Counted from the first letter of the stretch, positions 49,491-61,516 are shown. The stretch is 64,000 nucleotides of DNA from Micropterix aruncella (GCA_944548615.1 OX155971.1:27020072-27084071); one strand, 5' to 3'. Numbers and translations are program-made. Notes: generated by a model not told the origin, from the sequence alone.

Positions 49491-50179
49491 TTAAAAAAAA
49501 ACTCCTAATAGATCCCGTAATCTCTTAATAGGTCTCTTAAACAATTAAAGATTTTAACTTAATTTATTGATCAATTTATTTGTTTATAGATTTATTTATT
49601 TACCTATTTATATATTAAAATATTTTCCTTTGCACAGATTTAATATTAGTCACTTATTTATACATTACCACATTTACTCTTTAATTTTTATAAAATGAAT
49701 GAACCATCGTAATAAATGAAAGAATAAAAAAAATATAAGTGAAGTTACTATGTATTAAATCCTTTACCCTAGAACCGATATACAATCTAGTAAGGTGATA
49801 AAATTCACAAAAATGTAATCTTATCTGCTACGCAAAAGTAATTGTAAAAAAAATACATTATTCACACATTTGTTTTTGCCAAAATATATTTTCTATATTA
49901 GACAACTTTATGAAATAAAAAAAAATAATGTTTTTTTTTTAAACCCAATCAGGTTTATAAATTGTATCAGGGGCAAATGCACAGAGTTCCATATTCGAGC
50001 CGCCTGCACTGCAAATGACTTCAACATGGAAGTTGATGAATGTTAACGTATTTAGATTTTCTCGAGAGCGTAAGTGAAAGTGGAGTGAAGGAATTATGCA
50101 AAAAAGAAGGCATGTTGGAATAAAGTACAAGTACCTACAAGTACTTATATCGCAAAGGAATAAAAGACACTACTGCCAT
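49491..50179. other. Unassigned AT-rich stretch
   Basis: No gene, RNA or clear repeat edge. Confidence 0.4.
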
Positions 50180-50520
50180 TACAAAAAGTGAACTATTGTA
50201 TTTATAATTATTTTCATTGGGAAATATTTGATGTACATATATTTATCCATATAGATAGATGTATATTTCCGAAATGTAATCAATAAGACCTTTCATTTGA
50301 CAATAAACACGATATATTTATATTAATTTATCGACATTTGGACATTTATACAACTACTTAATTGATGTTTGGGCAGTTAATGTACTGTATGACACTTGGG
50401 ATGACATAACGGTTCTAATAATATAGGACACCTTTGAATCGATTCAAGCTTTCAGAAGTTATGGTGGAATTAAAAAACGGAAGATATACATACAGATGAA
50501 CCCTGAACGCTTTACATTTC
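50180..50520 (-). repeat. Repeat R, copy 5
   Basis: Minus-strand copy: TATATTTCCGAAATGTAATC, GACAATAAACACGATATAT, AGAAGTTATGGTGGAAT. Not interrupted. Confidence 0.65.
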
Positions 50521-51063
50521 TTTTTTGTTGGTTAGTCATGTAAAGAGTAGGTTTAGTATATGAAAATCTCGATACTGTCTAATACGGAGATACGCCTTTT
50601 GCCTACGAAAGATCGATATGTGATCAAACTTCATGATAGTATTTGTTTCACGTTTTTGGATGATATAACATCACTGCTGGAATAAACGAATCATCTGTAT
50701 AATAAATACCAATCGTTTTGTGTCAGATTCTTAAGTAGGTAGATGCTATAAATTCTATGAATAATGAGCCGTAAAAACCCAACTTTTTCCATGATACAGT
50801 TTTTGCCGCTGTAAAAGTTTTAAGAGCCGAACTCTCACCGCCTCCATTACGCATCAAACGATCGAGCAGAGCGTTCGAAGAAGTACATCCTCCAACTTAT
50901 CAATGCCCGAAAAATTGATTCATCCACGCCTCATTTGCAGTGGAAACCATCGAGGAAATAAAAAGATAGATAGGTGTATTCAATAATGCACGGTGTGGTG
51001 GTTATTATCGACCGGTGGTCCTTTTTCCGCGCAAAAACCTAGTTATATGAGAAACCAGTTTTT
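50521..51063. other. Unassigned stretch
   Basis: No gene recognised. Confidence 0.4.
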
Positions 51064-51659
51064 AAGCTATTGCATAGCTTTTATCGCGGGCCTAGGCCAG
51101 CGCGGCGACAGATGAAGAAATTTCTTAACGAAAATTAATGATTACTGATAATTACGTCTAAACGAGTACTGCTTACGATTCGAAAAAAATATATATTAAA
51201 CAAGAACATTTTCCTAATATTCTTAGCTTTGAATATTTTAGATTTTGTTTATATTACATAGTGTAATTAATTTGTGAAATTAGGTCTAACCGAACACAAA
51301 AACGACTACCTACTACGCAAATACTATCTGGCGTATTATTATGAAACCTGCACCATTTTAAAGATAATTTAATTATTTATCTTTTTATCTACGATTTTTT
51401 TCGAATAATCCGGTTTTTTTGCTTTATCGAATAAAAAATTCGTGCGCGGCGCTCTATCGGAATACGTTTAAATTATTCCGAATCGGAATACAGCCGCAAA
51501 TGATTCGGAATAATTTCAACGTTTTCCGATAGAGCGCAGTTATCTGATATCAGAAAAGTAAAATAAATAAAATAAATAAATAACTATAATTGCATAAGTT
51601 GTTAAAAATGCTATGCAATAGCTTTACCGCGGCAGTCCACGAGTGCCACACGTATTTTT
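51064..51659 (+). mobile_element. S element, copy 5
   Basis: Full length from AAGCTATTGCATAGC to CACACGTATTTTT. One arm of the internal hairpin is damaged: ATTTGCTACC is replaced by a repeat of CGGAATAC near 51480. Confidence 0.8.
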
Positions 51660-51879
51660 ATTTGGAACGATTGCAACGGAACGTATCCTCACCAAATATC
51701 TAACTAAGGTGTTATAAGCATTCAAAGAAGTAGTGCATTTAATTATTTTATTTTCGGGAAACATACAGCGCTTCATTAATTATTACTAATTATTCTAATA
51801 CAGTGTTTCGCTGGCGGATTAATTGTTTCCCACATTATTTTCTTATACGGTAAATCTAAATTTGCATTGAACTAAATTA

Positions 51880-52560
51880 AATTAATTTAAATTACAATCG
51901 AACTATTGCAAGGATAGGAAAGGAGAGGGATGGGATATATGTAGGATAGGATATAGGTTTTCAAATTATACTCTTTGCTATTCTCATTTTCGCTCTGAGT
52001 GTTTTGAAACAATTTGTATACACACTATATAATCACTTCCTAGACGCCTAGTGAGCTAAGGACAGCCTCGCTGAATTTAGGTTGATTTAAGTAAAAAATG
52101 TCGATATCTTCGAATCGACTGTTATATGTTGTCATCAAGCGGTGCATAACAGAGTTTTGGGCGTAACTAGTGTTCACACGAGGGATTTCGAACGTACGAG
52201 GAGAGCGAACCCTTCGTGGCGGAAACAACAACGACAGTTTCTTTACCAAATGAGGGCTATCAATTTTGTTATGAATTATTTTATGCAATAATGTCATATC
52301 AGCCGCTGTGCGGCGGTCTTCCAGTGAACACACACTGAAATAGTTCAGCCTGCTCTCGTAAGTTCCAAGTCGTAAGTGCTCACGATAGTCCAGGTATCTA
52401 ATAAAACGTCTTTGGACGCCCTCCACCCTATTTTTATACACGCCATATTGCGGATTCCAAATCTGCCATGCGAACTCTAAGGTGCTACGAACATAAGAAA
52501 AGTAAAGCGTTTTAAATATGTTAATGTTCGAGAATGGTTTACATATTCTAATAACAAGTA
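51880..52560 (-). pseudogene. LINE (Jockey-type) RT C-terminal third
   Basis: A 133-codon minus frame (52040-52441) with VQRRFIRYLDYREHLRLG, LNYFSVCSLEDRRTAADM and NSVMHRLMTTYNSRF, preceded in the same frame sense by LYFSYVRSTLEFAWQIWNP up to about 52560. These are the standard C-terminal blocks of Jockey-clade reverse transcriptases ('LEYA..VW.P' then 'VQR.F'). Its 3' UTR extends to about 51880. No stop within 133 codons, so this is the least decayed LINE piece here, but it is truncated and lacks the palm. Confidence 0.8.
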
Positions 52561-52856
52561 TTACTTTATATAGTGTACTTGCAATACTTGGGATAGCTAG
52601 ATGTTTCAGCCACGGTGTTATAGTCCAAGCATATGGGAGTTATTTCAGGGAAAAAAATCCGGAACTATTTTTCTCATGGGTTTTATATGTATTTTTAATC
52701 GCTGAAACCGTTTTTCAATTTTGCGACGTCGCCAGAGGAGAGCTTCAAAATGCCATTTTCTGCGTTTTTCTCTGACAAAAAATACCATTTTTGAGCGCGC
52801 TTTAGTGGTCGTTTGGTACATCGGAGGAATTAAGTCTGAAAATATGAATCGAAGGA

Positions 52857-53447
52857 TATTTTGTCGCGAGCCTAGGCTAGCGCGGCGACCGAATGAAGAA
52901 ATTTCTTAAAGAAAATTAATGATTTTAAACTGATAATTACGTCTAAGCGAGTACTGCTTACGATTCGAAAAAAATATATGTTAAACAAGAACATTTTCCT
53001 AATATTATTAGCTTTGAATATTTTAGATTTTGTTTATATTACATAGTGTAATTAATTTGTGAAATTAGGTCTAACCGAACACAAAAACGACTACTACGCA
53101 AATACTATCTGGCGTATTATTATGAAACCTGCACCATTTTAAAGATAATTTAATTATCTATCTTTTTATCTACGACTTTTTTCGAATAATCAGTTTTTTT
53201 TGCTTTATCGAATAAAAAATTCGTGCGCGGCGCTCTATCGAAAGTCGTTTAAATTATTCCTAATCATTTGCTACCGCAGCCGTAAATGATTCGGAATAAT
53301 TTCAACGTTTTCCGATAGAGCGCAGTTATCTGAAATCAGAAAAAATAAAATAAATAAAAAATAAATTAATAATTATAATTGCATAAGTTGTTATAAATGC
53401 TATGCAATAGCTTTACCGCGGCAGTCCCCGAGTGCCACGCGTATTTT
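52857..53447 (+). mobile_element. S element, copy 6 (slightly 5'-truncated)
   Basis: Starts in GTCGCGAGCCTAGGCTAG, lacking the AAGCTATTGC tip, and runs to GTGCCACGCGTATTTTT with the hairpin intact. Confidence 0.75.
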
Positions 53448-54350
53448 TATTTTATTTTCTTAAGGATAACTTACAGCCAATAATTGTGTAGTGAAAAAAA
53501 ATAGGAAGCTTAGAGCCATTTACGAGTTACCAATGATAATGACAATAATAATTACAGAATTGAGAGAATTTAGAACTGATATTAAGCATTATAAAGAAGA
53601 TATTTAAAAGAAGATACTAAATTGTACAGTAGAAAACATGTTGACATAAACAAGACTGTAATAAAAGAAGAAAATGCTAAGCCTGGTCATCACAAAATCG
53701 CCCTACAACCTGCTTCCTTATAGAATCTATATTCGTGAAAAAGGGGTCAATATCAATGTCATCATTCAGGGTGTTAAAAGTTTCGCATACCCTTATAAAA
53801 TAAGAATTACGCCTGTATTTGGTTTTAAAGCCAAGTACAAGAAGGAGTGCCCTATTTCTAAGTGCCCGGCTAGGAGTGTGGAGAGATATTTTAGATAGTA
53901 GTTCAGGACATTCAATCGAGCCATTTAAAATTCGTAGTAAAAGCGAGATGTCAGCTATGTTTCTTCGCAAAGCCAATGGCAGCAATTAATGATGGCGGAT
54001 ACAACGAGAATAGTTGTCTGGATCACGTATACGACATTTATATTCTATGTAGTGCAGAAATTTTCTTTGGATGGCCTCTATTCTCGATGCATACACCTCG
54101 TAACAAGGGTGACATAACTGGGATGCATATTCAAGATGACTGCGGACGTAAGCACAATAGAGAATTTTGATGGTTTTTATGTTATTGAATAATAAATCCG
54201 TATGATAAATCTGATAAATATGACCGTATAATAAATCCTAGGGCTTTAAACGCTTTCGCAACAATACTGTTGATGTGGGCATAAAATAGCAGTTTAGAGT
54301 CGAGTGTAACACCCAGATCAAACAGCCGCTATCAAAAAAAGCTTCATTCG
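53448..54350 (-). pseudogene. LINE (Jockey-type) RT C-terminal half, second family
   Basis: Minus-strand reading gives LGVTLDSKLLFYAHINSIVA near 54280, YVRSHLEYASQLCHP near 54130, RIEAIQRKFLHYIEYKC near 54060, and then a 102-codon frame (53677-53985) with LRILNGSIECPELLSKI. The order is that of a Jockey-clade reverse transcriptase downstream of the YADD box. One stop and a frameshift near 53985-54010 separate the parts. The T-rich stretch at 53448-53460 is the complement of an A-rich tail. Confidence 0.8.
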
Positions 54351-54940
54351 TAACTATTAAGCAAACAACTAAATTAAATGCAATTTTATCGCGTTTCTTC
54401 GCGATTTCTGAAGTTAGCTTACCTCTGGTGAGGTTGTAAAGTTAAAAACCGGATTCAGCGTCCAAAAATACATAATATAAAACCGTTGACCAAAATATTT
54501 CTGTTATTTTTTTTTGGCAACGACAAGCTTAGATCTCATATGCTTGGACTATTAGGGCTTATTCTTCCTATATGTTTCCAAATATTCAGTTTGCTCCTTT
54601 CCTGGGATTTTCGATTCATAATAAAAAGAGTACACCACATCATTGAAAATGGTACATGTTTATTTGAGTCAGATATAATTGTTACTAATACACATTGGTG
54701 TAAACCAGAGCGGACGAAACACGTTCGCCCCCCAACGGTTTCAAAAAAATCATCAATCGAACTACTGCACTGTGTTTTCCCCTGTCGCGCCCCTCCTCCT
54801 GTGAAACCCCATTACAATTCGCCATCGATCCTCTACACAGATCACATTGCGGTAAAGAGGTACATCGAGATTGCCACAGTGGTAACCCCAATCGTCAGTA
54901 AACCATTATGCCTGAGGTAAGTTAATATTAATTCGATATC
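54351..54940. other. Unassigned stretch
   Basis: A 144-codon plus frame (54486-54920) is open but matches nothing I know; its composition is not clearly protein-like. Confidence 0.3.
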
Positions 54941-55060
54941 GTTGTTACAGTCACATTGACCGCGCGACAAAACAACCGTTTTTGGTATAGGCCAACAACG
55001 CCGCAACGTTGGGTACTACAAACTTCACGCAATAATTTCGTTTTATCTGATTTATAACGC
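54940..55060. repeat. Possible Penelope-like end sequence, copy 2
   Basis: GCAACGTTGGGTACTACAAA followed by CTTCACGCAATAATTTCG, the counterpart of 27736-27775. Assignment to Penelope-like elements is by recall. Confidence 0.35.
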
Positions 55061-55179
55061 CAAGGTATGCTTTGGCCGAGGGTTTGACGCTTATAAACCC
55101 CACACCCCGACCTACACTGATTCCGAGGGGGCCTTGAGAGCCACCGCGGGTGAGTAATTTTCTGACCTGCAGTACTTCT

Positions 55180-55690
55180 GACTACTGATGTTCTGCCCTT
55201 GGTTCCAAATGTTTCCGTGCAGTTTGGACATGATGGCTGTCTGCGATTTCTTGGGTCGGCACGACTCACTGTTCAGCTCCCTTCTGGTCTTCGGCCTCTC
55301 CGAAGAGGGACTTAACCTGGAAGTGAGGATCGCAGGAGACACCTCGAGTGGAACTGGGCGCTTTGCGTACCGGGCTGTGTCAGCCAATCGCTTGCGCAAT
55401 CTAGCGAACAACCAGGGGAGTCTAGAGATAGACGTGTGCCAAGAAGAGGGGGAGGGGGGGGGGTAGCGGTTGACCTGGCGTCGCCTATTCTTAGAAACTA
55501 TCTGATGGGCACCCAATCCCGATTGTGTTTGATGGGAATAGGGCGCCACGGTCCGCGATAAATTCGAACTGAATTACCGCTAACACCAGGTAGAGGCAGC
55601 GCAAGCTACCTTAAACCTGCTAGCAGCCGGAAGAACAGGGAAATCCGGCCAAATTTGGCAGTGAGGGTGTGAGGCTGCTCGCTGTGTTTA
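55180..55690 (-). repeat. Repeat E, copy 5 (diverged)
   Basis: GGTCCGCGATAAATTCGAAC followed by TGAATTACCGCT is the inverse of the conserved core AGCGGTAATTCA...ATCGCGGACC. Flanking blocks (CAGCCAATCGCTTGCGCA; GCCAAATTTGGC) keep the order of the family. Confidence 0.6.
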
Positions 55691-56190
55691 CTTTACACTT
55701 TGCTCCTGTCTGCTGACAATTGTGAAGCTTTTAGGCTTTTAGCCTATCTATACACTTTCTTTACACAGCTGCCCGCAGCTGCGGCGGCTTCCGCCGTGAA
55801 TCACAGGCAGGCAGAATTACAGCCAGTCGCTGAAAAAACTGAGGCCGGCTCTATATTATCTGGCTCTTTTGTTTCTGGCGCGTATTGCCCCATCTCCCTC
55901 ACATATTATATGCGCAGCACGCTGCGACACTTTACGACTCCGCCTATGCGGATAATCCGTTTTGATACTTTGAAAGAGCTACAAAAATCTGAAGGAAAAT
56001 TGTACAGGATAAATAAAACTAACAGCTTTTCCTAATATTTTACAAAAATAACTTGAAATAAATGAAATAAAAACGAATCTACTGAGTGGAATTTGTAGCA
56101 ACCGACACATCAGCGATATTGAAACTACCGCTGTCCAGAATAGGTTTGGTTAGGTTAGATGTAAACGTTTTGTAAAGTGACCCAAAATAT
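55691..56190. other. Unassigned stretch
   Basis: A 111-codon plus frame (55700-56035) is present but unrecognised, with no supporting context. Confidence 0.3.
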
Positions 56191-56192
56191 AC

Positions 56193-56328
56193 CTCGGTCT
56201 CTGAGCTATCTGAGGTAAAGGATGTAATAACACTGCAAACACCGGGTGTGTATAACATGGAATGCAGCTATGGTTTAGCCTACGTTGGATAAACGAAACA
56301 GCCCATAGCCACTTAACTGATGGAACAC
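56193..56328 (+). pseudogene. Penelope-like GIY-YIG relic, copy 2
   Basis: EVKDVITLQTPGVYNMECSY then GLAYVG, a stop, and TKQPIAT on the plus strand, matching VKDVIPLQTPGVYKVECSCG at 27436-27693. The second cysteine of the CSCG is now tyrosine and two stops are present. It ends where CAGTGTTTTAAACC begins. Confidence 0.7.
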
Positions 56329-56362
56329 CAGTGTTTTAAACCTGTGAGTCGCGATCCCCGAG
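56329..56362 (+). mobile_element. hAT-like terminal sequence
   Basis: CAGTGTTTTAAACCTGTGAG then TCGCGATCCCC resembles the common animal hAT end (CAGTG.TTCTCAAACTG.GGGTCGCGACCCC), by recall. The other end was not found in the window. Confidence 0.4.
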
Positions 56363-56366
56363 GGGC

Positions 56367-56447
56367 AAGAAGGGACCCCCCGGGAGGGGGGTCCCTTCTT
56401 TTCTAGATAGCCTGCGACCCCCCGGGAGGGGGGTCGCAGGCTATCTA
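56367..56447. repeat. Twin perfect hairpins
   Basis: Hairpin 1: arms 56367-56381 and 56386-56400, 15 perfect pairs. Hairpin 2: arms 56404-56423 and 56428-56447, 20 perfect pairs. Both have the same loop GGGA and the same inner stem CCCCCC/GGGGGG, but different outer stems (AAGAAGGGA and TAGATAGCCTGCGA). They sit three bases apart. Confidence 0.97.
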
Positions 56448-58319
56448 AAAATAAAAATCGAAAGTATTACAAAAATCTTTATTATGCAAACATTTACAGC
56501 TTCAGAGGAGAACGTTATGTGTTTGTAATGGCCCTTAAGTCCATTACATGATCAACAAATGCATCGATTTCCAGTGAAATCCACTGACACAATTCAGCTA
56601 TTATTTTAACCCGTGCAGCTATGAATCAGCATGATGAAACAATACTTTTACTCGGAATATTTCGGATTGCATCATTTACCGGCCTTTATAAACCGGCGAA
56701 AAAGTAACCTAATTATCATTCCCCGAGTAATCACCTTCCTCCAAGGTTGCGACGGCATATTCGGCACCCCTCTCACGAGGTCGTTCAACGAATCCGGCTC
56801 CTTGTTTTCCTTTCCTTACCTTTTCCAGTCCTCGTGACTGGAAAAGAATTCTTTCATCCACTATTCCCACATAACCTCCGTCGCGCAACCCTCGCGTCTC
56901 GATAATCTGTTCGGGAAGCGTTATAACTGGCAATATCAAACCTTCGATCAATAAATTCCTTCTACTTCATTCAAAACCGCATTTTAATACGGAGATATCT
57001 CGTAAGTTGATACCACCCCCTCACACCGATCAATTTGGAATCTAATGAGGGGTGGTCCCTCACATGTTTTTTGCTGTTTCTTTTACAAAAATTATGTTGA
57101 TCTAAGTTGGAAACAGGTAATTACAGCTTCGAAAGTAAAAAAAAGTTAAAATAAATGTGGTTTTCGCCATTGTTTTTAAGAAAATATATATAGTGCTTAC
57201 GGTTACAGCCGTGGAAAAGACTTTGGGGAGGAGGGGGGGGGGAGGATCGAGAGAACTGAGAACTAAGCTAAAGTCTAAGTGGAACTGTGTTTTATTTATT
57301 TTTTAACAAAACACACCATGGCTGGTAGGATCATTCAGCGAGGATAATCGGCGATTTGCGAAAACATATTGGATAGTGTAAATGACCACTAAGTGTAATT
57401 TCAAAATCTAATCGTCCTATCCAAAAGAAGCTGGCTAAGAAGATTAAACCTTGAGGGCTTCGATCTTTAAGATTGATTAATATTAACATTTACGATTTTC
57501 AGACATTTGTATTATTGCAAGAACTATTTTAGTGCCTTATTGTTAAATAATTCTTTTGATTTCTTTTTATTATTTTTGGCTATTTATAATTTCTAACAAT
57601 ATAGTATTTATGTTTATTATTACAAATTGATTATTAATTGAATACTTTTTACTACTAATATTTAGTATAGAAAATTTATTTTCTTGCGATGCATCTTGGC
57701 GAAAGTAGGAAACTGGAAATCTGTAAAACCGAATGCTATAATTTTGCTATAATATTATTATTATTGTTTATTAGATATCAGTACACTTTGTTGACTTTAA
57801 AATATTTTCATATATAGAGTAAGTTTCAATAGTCGGTAAAGATTTTAAAAAAGTAATTTGAATTGAAATTAAATTGAGCAGTTAAACTACGCGACTGTTA
57901 ATATTACACTGTTTGCTCATTTCACCCTCTATCTTCAGAAACTCCAAAGCGATCAAATACTTTCGGTCGACTATGGCGCGCATAAAATTACGCAGTTGGT
58001 GCAAAACGAAGAATAAAATTTAACTGCATACAATTTAAGCGTTTGCTCTAGTCGAAATGATGCTTTCCCTACACATATTCAAACCGCAATGTGATAGCCT
58101 GAGAAACATTGCTCGCATTTAGTATTCAGAGAACCTACAAGTTCATTATTAGTATTACTTAGTAAGGTGACACAAAATAAATGTTTTCCTATGAAATTAT
58201 TTTTCCCATTTTAAGAAAACTATAATATTGTTGTTTGTTTCTAATATTGTTGTATTATGAAATTTCACAATGGTCAGGTTTATCATCTTACGATAATCTC
58301 TTACAACCAATAAAACTAT
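56448..58319. other. Unassigned stretch with G-run
   Basis: No gene was recognised in 1.9 kb. An AATAAA-like cluster near 56480 on the minus strand may belong to the hAT-like element. 57229-57241 holds a run of about 13 G. Confidence 0.35.
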
Positions 58320-58870
58320 GAATCAAATCAAATCAAATCGCATTTATTGTCTTAAAAAACTTTAACATAGTTGTTTAGACATTTTATATAGCCGCTTAAT
58401 GTTAAAATAAATTTAAAATGTATACTAAATATTTCATTAGAGACTCACCACACAATTGAGTTATATTAGATTTATATAACTACAGTTAATCATGAAATTA
58501 TAATATTAAAATTAAATGGTCCTATAAAAAAGAAATATAATTGATTATGGGAGACAATTAGAAATAATAGTAATAATATAATTATCAATAAAATGGAACA
58601 AATGTCACGTTAAATAAAAAAAATCGAGATGGAAATTGTCAGTCATCTTATTATAATACGTTAATATTATATAATTCTCTCGCAATAAGATAGCCTTTTA
58701 ATTTCGATTTAAATTGGGCTATTTTTCCGTTTCTACATGTAATTTTAATATTCTCAGGCAGTTTATTGTAACACCCCATCCCAACGTAATTTGGATCCCT
58801 TTTGAATAATTCTAGAGATGGACGGGGTAATGCTTAGTTGTGCCTACATCTGGTGAAATGCGAGTGAATT
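58320..58870 (-). pseudogene. LINE RT C-terminus and 3' UTR
   Basis: Minus-strand KRDPNYVGMGCYNKLPENIK and AQFKSKLKGYLIARELYN near 58670-58810, then a 3' UTR with CTTATTATAATA... and the GTCTCCCATAATCAA block, ending in an (ATTTG)-type tail (58322-58340). Related in layout to 31560-32270. Confidence 0.75.
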
Positions 58871-59319
58871 TATCTAACGATATTGTTTACCAATACCTTT
58901 ATTAGTAAGTACCTAAACATACTATATATTTTACTTCAAAAACAAACAACCATTATAAAAAAAAAGAATAAATTAGTCATATGAAGGATACGAAACAAAT
59001 AATCAGGGTTAAATTTCAAAACAATATTTTGATATATGGTCTACAAGCACTGCTCCAAATTTTGTCACTGTATTTTTCGGAATTCTAGTTATTTTAGTCA
59101 TAATATCGATAGCGTGGCATGTTAACAATTGTTCATTTTCCTATCGAAAGTGCCTATAAAATACTAATCCTTTGATTTGGCTAGATAACTGTCTGCCGAA
59201 ATTCTTTTTTAAATTATTGGTTGTATCCCTTGAGCAACCTATTAAAAAAAAACGTACAAGTGAATTCAAAATAATAAATTATTAGTTTAAAAAAAAACAC
59301 TAAAAACATGCGTTTATAA

Positions 59320-59840
59320 ATGTCAATATATAATAGGTTTGTTATAACCGTGAAACCTGATCGTGTTCAAAGTCCATTACGTGACCTATCTCACAAGTGC
59401 AAACACGACTGTGATACGATATTCCATCATGGAATGCCAGTTCCTGTCTTCCGGCTTCATCATCAGACCTTGAAACTTAATCGTAGTCAGAGTTCATTAC
59501 AAGACCTTTCTAACAAGGCCAAACACGGCTATGATACGATATTCCATCATGGAATGCCAGTGCCTATCTTCCGGCTTCATCATCAGACCTTGAAACCTAA
59601 TCGTGGTCAAAGTTCATTCCAAGACTTTTCTAACAAGTCCAAACACAGCTATGATACGATGTTCCATCATAAAGTTCCAGTTCATATCTTCCGACTCTAT
59701 CATCAGATCAGTGCGACAGTACCATATTATTGTATTGTCATCAGAACTACATAGAGCTGCCAATTTTCATGACGCTACGATCCTTGAAAGATGGTTGAAT
59801 TAGTTACCTTAGATTCCATTACATAGTTAGTTACATACAG
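59320..59840 (+). repeat. Repeat X copy 2 with a 144-codon tandem-repeat ORF (left part)
   Basis: Open frame 59320-59754 with three 120-base units, each with the IFHHGMPVP.FRLHH core (third unit MFHHKVPVHIFRLYH). It matches 8597-9061 closely and stays open, with only substitutions and a frame-preserving length change. It is interrupted after AGTTACATACAG (59840) and resumes at 60947. Protein unrecognised. Confidence 0.65.
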
Positions 59841-59889
59841 TGCAATTCCACAGTCTGGATTCACTCGCGGTTAACACGGGACGCGTCCC

Positions 59890-60320
59890 GAAGGATCTTA
59901 TCGGTCTGAGTTTACATTAAATATTCAACCAGCGTGTCTATGGACAAAGTCGACCATCGAAAACAAGCGAGCTGTCGTTACTGGCTTGGGGCAGATCGAC
60001 TTTGCTGAAGATACATCGGACGACTTACTGAAGGTGGTGGTGGATTTGATTGACCAGCCGACCTGTCGAAGATTATATGCAAAGACTCTCAGAAAGAGGT
60101 TACCACAAGGTATAACGGACGATCAATTGTGGGCTGGAAGCTTAGAAGGAGGACGAGACTCTTGTGGAGGCGATAGTGGTGGACCTCTGCAAGTGACGAT
60201 AGCTGACAACCAATGCCTCTTCAACATAATCGCCGTTACCAGTATTGGAAAGAGCCCTTGCGGAAGTGCCAAGGGACCTGGCATATACACTGCCGTGAAG
60301 AGTCATGTGAAATAAATGGC
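59890..60320 (+). pseudogene. Trypsin-like serine protease, C-terminal half
   Basis: In one frame from about 59910: FTLNIQPACLWTKSTIENKR, AVVTGLGQIDFAEDTSDDLL, ITDDQLWAGSLEGGRDSCGG, DSGGPLQ and GPGIYTAVKSH. This is a chymotrypsin-fold (S1) domain with the catalytic serine in GDSGGP. The histidine is absent and the aspartate region is frameshifted (KDLIGLS near 59896). No introns interrupt the sequence. A stop (60313-60315) falls where the trypsin reading would continue to its C-terminal helix. The piece is truncated and cannot be an active protease. Confidence 0.85.
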
Positions 60321-60714
60321 GTTTTAGGAGTATGTCTACCGCCGGAAAATTGTCCAAAAACTGACGGGGATTTGCCAAAAGGGAAACTATCACAATTTTA
60401 TATAATGTCGGAACAAGAGGCTGTATGCTGTATTCAACACAGCCCCATGAGCAACAACACGAGATCAACAAAAAACCAGGATAAATCCAATAATGCATCT
60501 TCTACATCACCGCCTACTACAACAACTACTAATAATTCACCGGTCATCTCTACAATAGCTCAAGAAAAACCTTAAACATCGCCACAAGCCTTATTACCAA
60601 ATTCATAAATGACAGTGTGGAAAAACGAACTAAATCCGAAAAAAATAGCTGCAATATTGAGTACAAATTTAACAATGACAGCCATTGCTGTGTTGGCGAT
60701 TAATTAATTTATTT
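60290..60714 (+). pseudogene. CLIP-domain segment downstream of the protease half
   Basis: In a shifted frame (60213-60575), SCEINGVLGVCLPPENC and EQEAVCCIQHS give the CLIP cysteine pattern of insect clip-domain proteases, followed by a Ser/Thr/Asn-rich linker to a stop at 60573. A further cysteine cluster (NSCNIEYKFNNDSHCCVGD) follows in another frame to about 60699. In the normal gene order CLIP precedes the protease domain; here it follows the protease's C-terminal half with a junction near 60297-60306 and no intron. Immune or developmental cascade role applies to the parent family, not to this fragment. Confidence 0.75.
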
Positions 60715-60946
60715 TATTTTATCTGCATCCAAACTTTTCTCTGGTCGTAACGGTCTCCGTTCCATCGGGTTCAGAAGAGGGAGGAAGAGAGAGTGCACCC
60801 GTGGTCGCGCGCCCACCTGTGCACTATAATATAGCCTGCGCACTTGACTGCTTGCGAACAATGGACTCTGAGAAGACTAAAGAAGTCACTAGAATCTACA
60901 ATGCAGTCGCTATGGCCGAACACGGCTAGAAGGATATATATATATA
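60715..60946 (+). mobile_element. Retroposon-like 3' segment with (AT)n tail
   Basis: AATTTATTTTATTTTATC, a GC-richer part with GTGGTCGCGCGCCCACC, then GGCTAGAAGGATATATATAT. The position of the tail against the target duplication implies this is the 3' end of the inserted unit. Confidence 0.45.
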
Positions 60947-60985
60947 TAGTTACATACAGGTCGACCTTATAAAAGCGTGTTAAAA
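60947..60985 (+). repeat. Repeat X copy 2, right end
   Basis: TAGTTACATACAGGTCGACC, TTATAAAAGCGTGTTAAAAA, matching 9129-9165 and closing the interrupted repeat. Confidence 0.75.
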
Positions 60986-61516
60986 ACGTTTTAACCATAA
61001 TAATATAACATAACCATTACTACCTATGAGTCTGTCAGTTAATTGTACAGATTGACGTTTGTGTTGATCTAGTACGCAGACAACTGGAATTCGGAATCCA
61101 TACTATCAGGCCCACTTGGAAGCGATAGACTATGCAGAAAAGATATACGAGTAAGCTAACCTATAAAACCGGTCTAACACGCACTCTCTACTCTTATGAA
61201 GAAGGGTTAATTTACTGTAAGATTTTTACTTATAAGAAAAGGAGAGAGTGCGGAAGCCTAATGTTTTTTCAAAAACTTGTAGGGAAATATGACTTAGCAA
61301 TGCTTCAAATAATATTAAATGACAATGTATAATTTTTAGTATTAATAGCAAATTTAATTTCCCAAGGAAAACGACAATTATAATGCCAAGTATTTTATTG
61401 ACTTAAATTCAATTATTTCACACGGTATTTATACCTCTGTAGGCGTCGAAATGTTTATGACGTTGAAATATTCTTACGGTTTAACGGATGTAACAGAGCG
61501 CAATTTTATTTATTAA
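60986..61516. other. Unassigned stretch
   Basis: No gene recognised. Confidence 0.4.

Larger units (their letters stand above)
59841..60946 (+). mobile_element. 1.1-kb insertion in repeat X, 13-base target duplication
   Basis: TAGTTACATACAG occurs at 59828-59840 and again at 60947-60959. In uninterrupted repeat X (about 9127-9145) it occurs once, followed by GTCGACC. The inserted DNA holds serine protease pieces (59900-60715), then 230 bases ending GGCTAGAAGGA and an (AT)n tail (about 60934-60948) directly against the duplication. Length of duplication plus simple tail suggest LINE-mediated retroposition. Gene-fragment capture by a Helitron is an alternative, as the end reads GGCCGAACACGGCTAG. 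Confidence 0.75.

Noticed and set aside
60142..60498. 118-codon minus-strand frame
   Set aside because: Antisense shadow of the protease/CLIP fragment.
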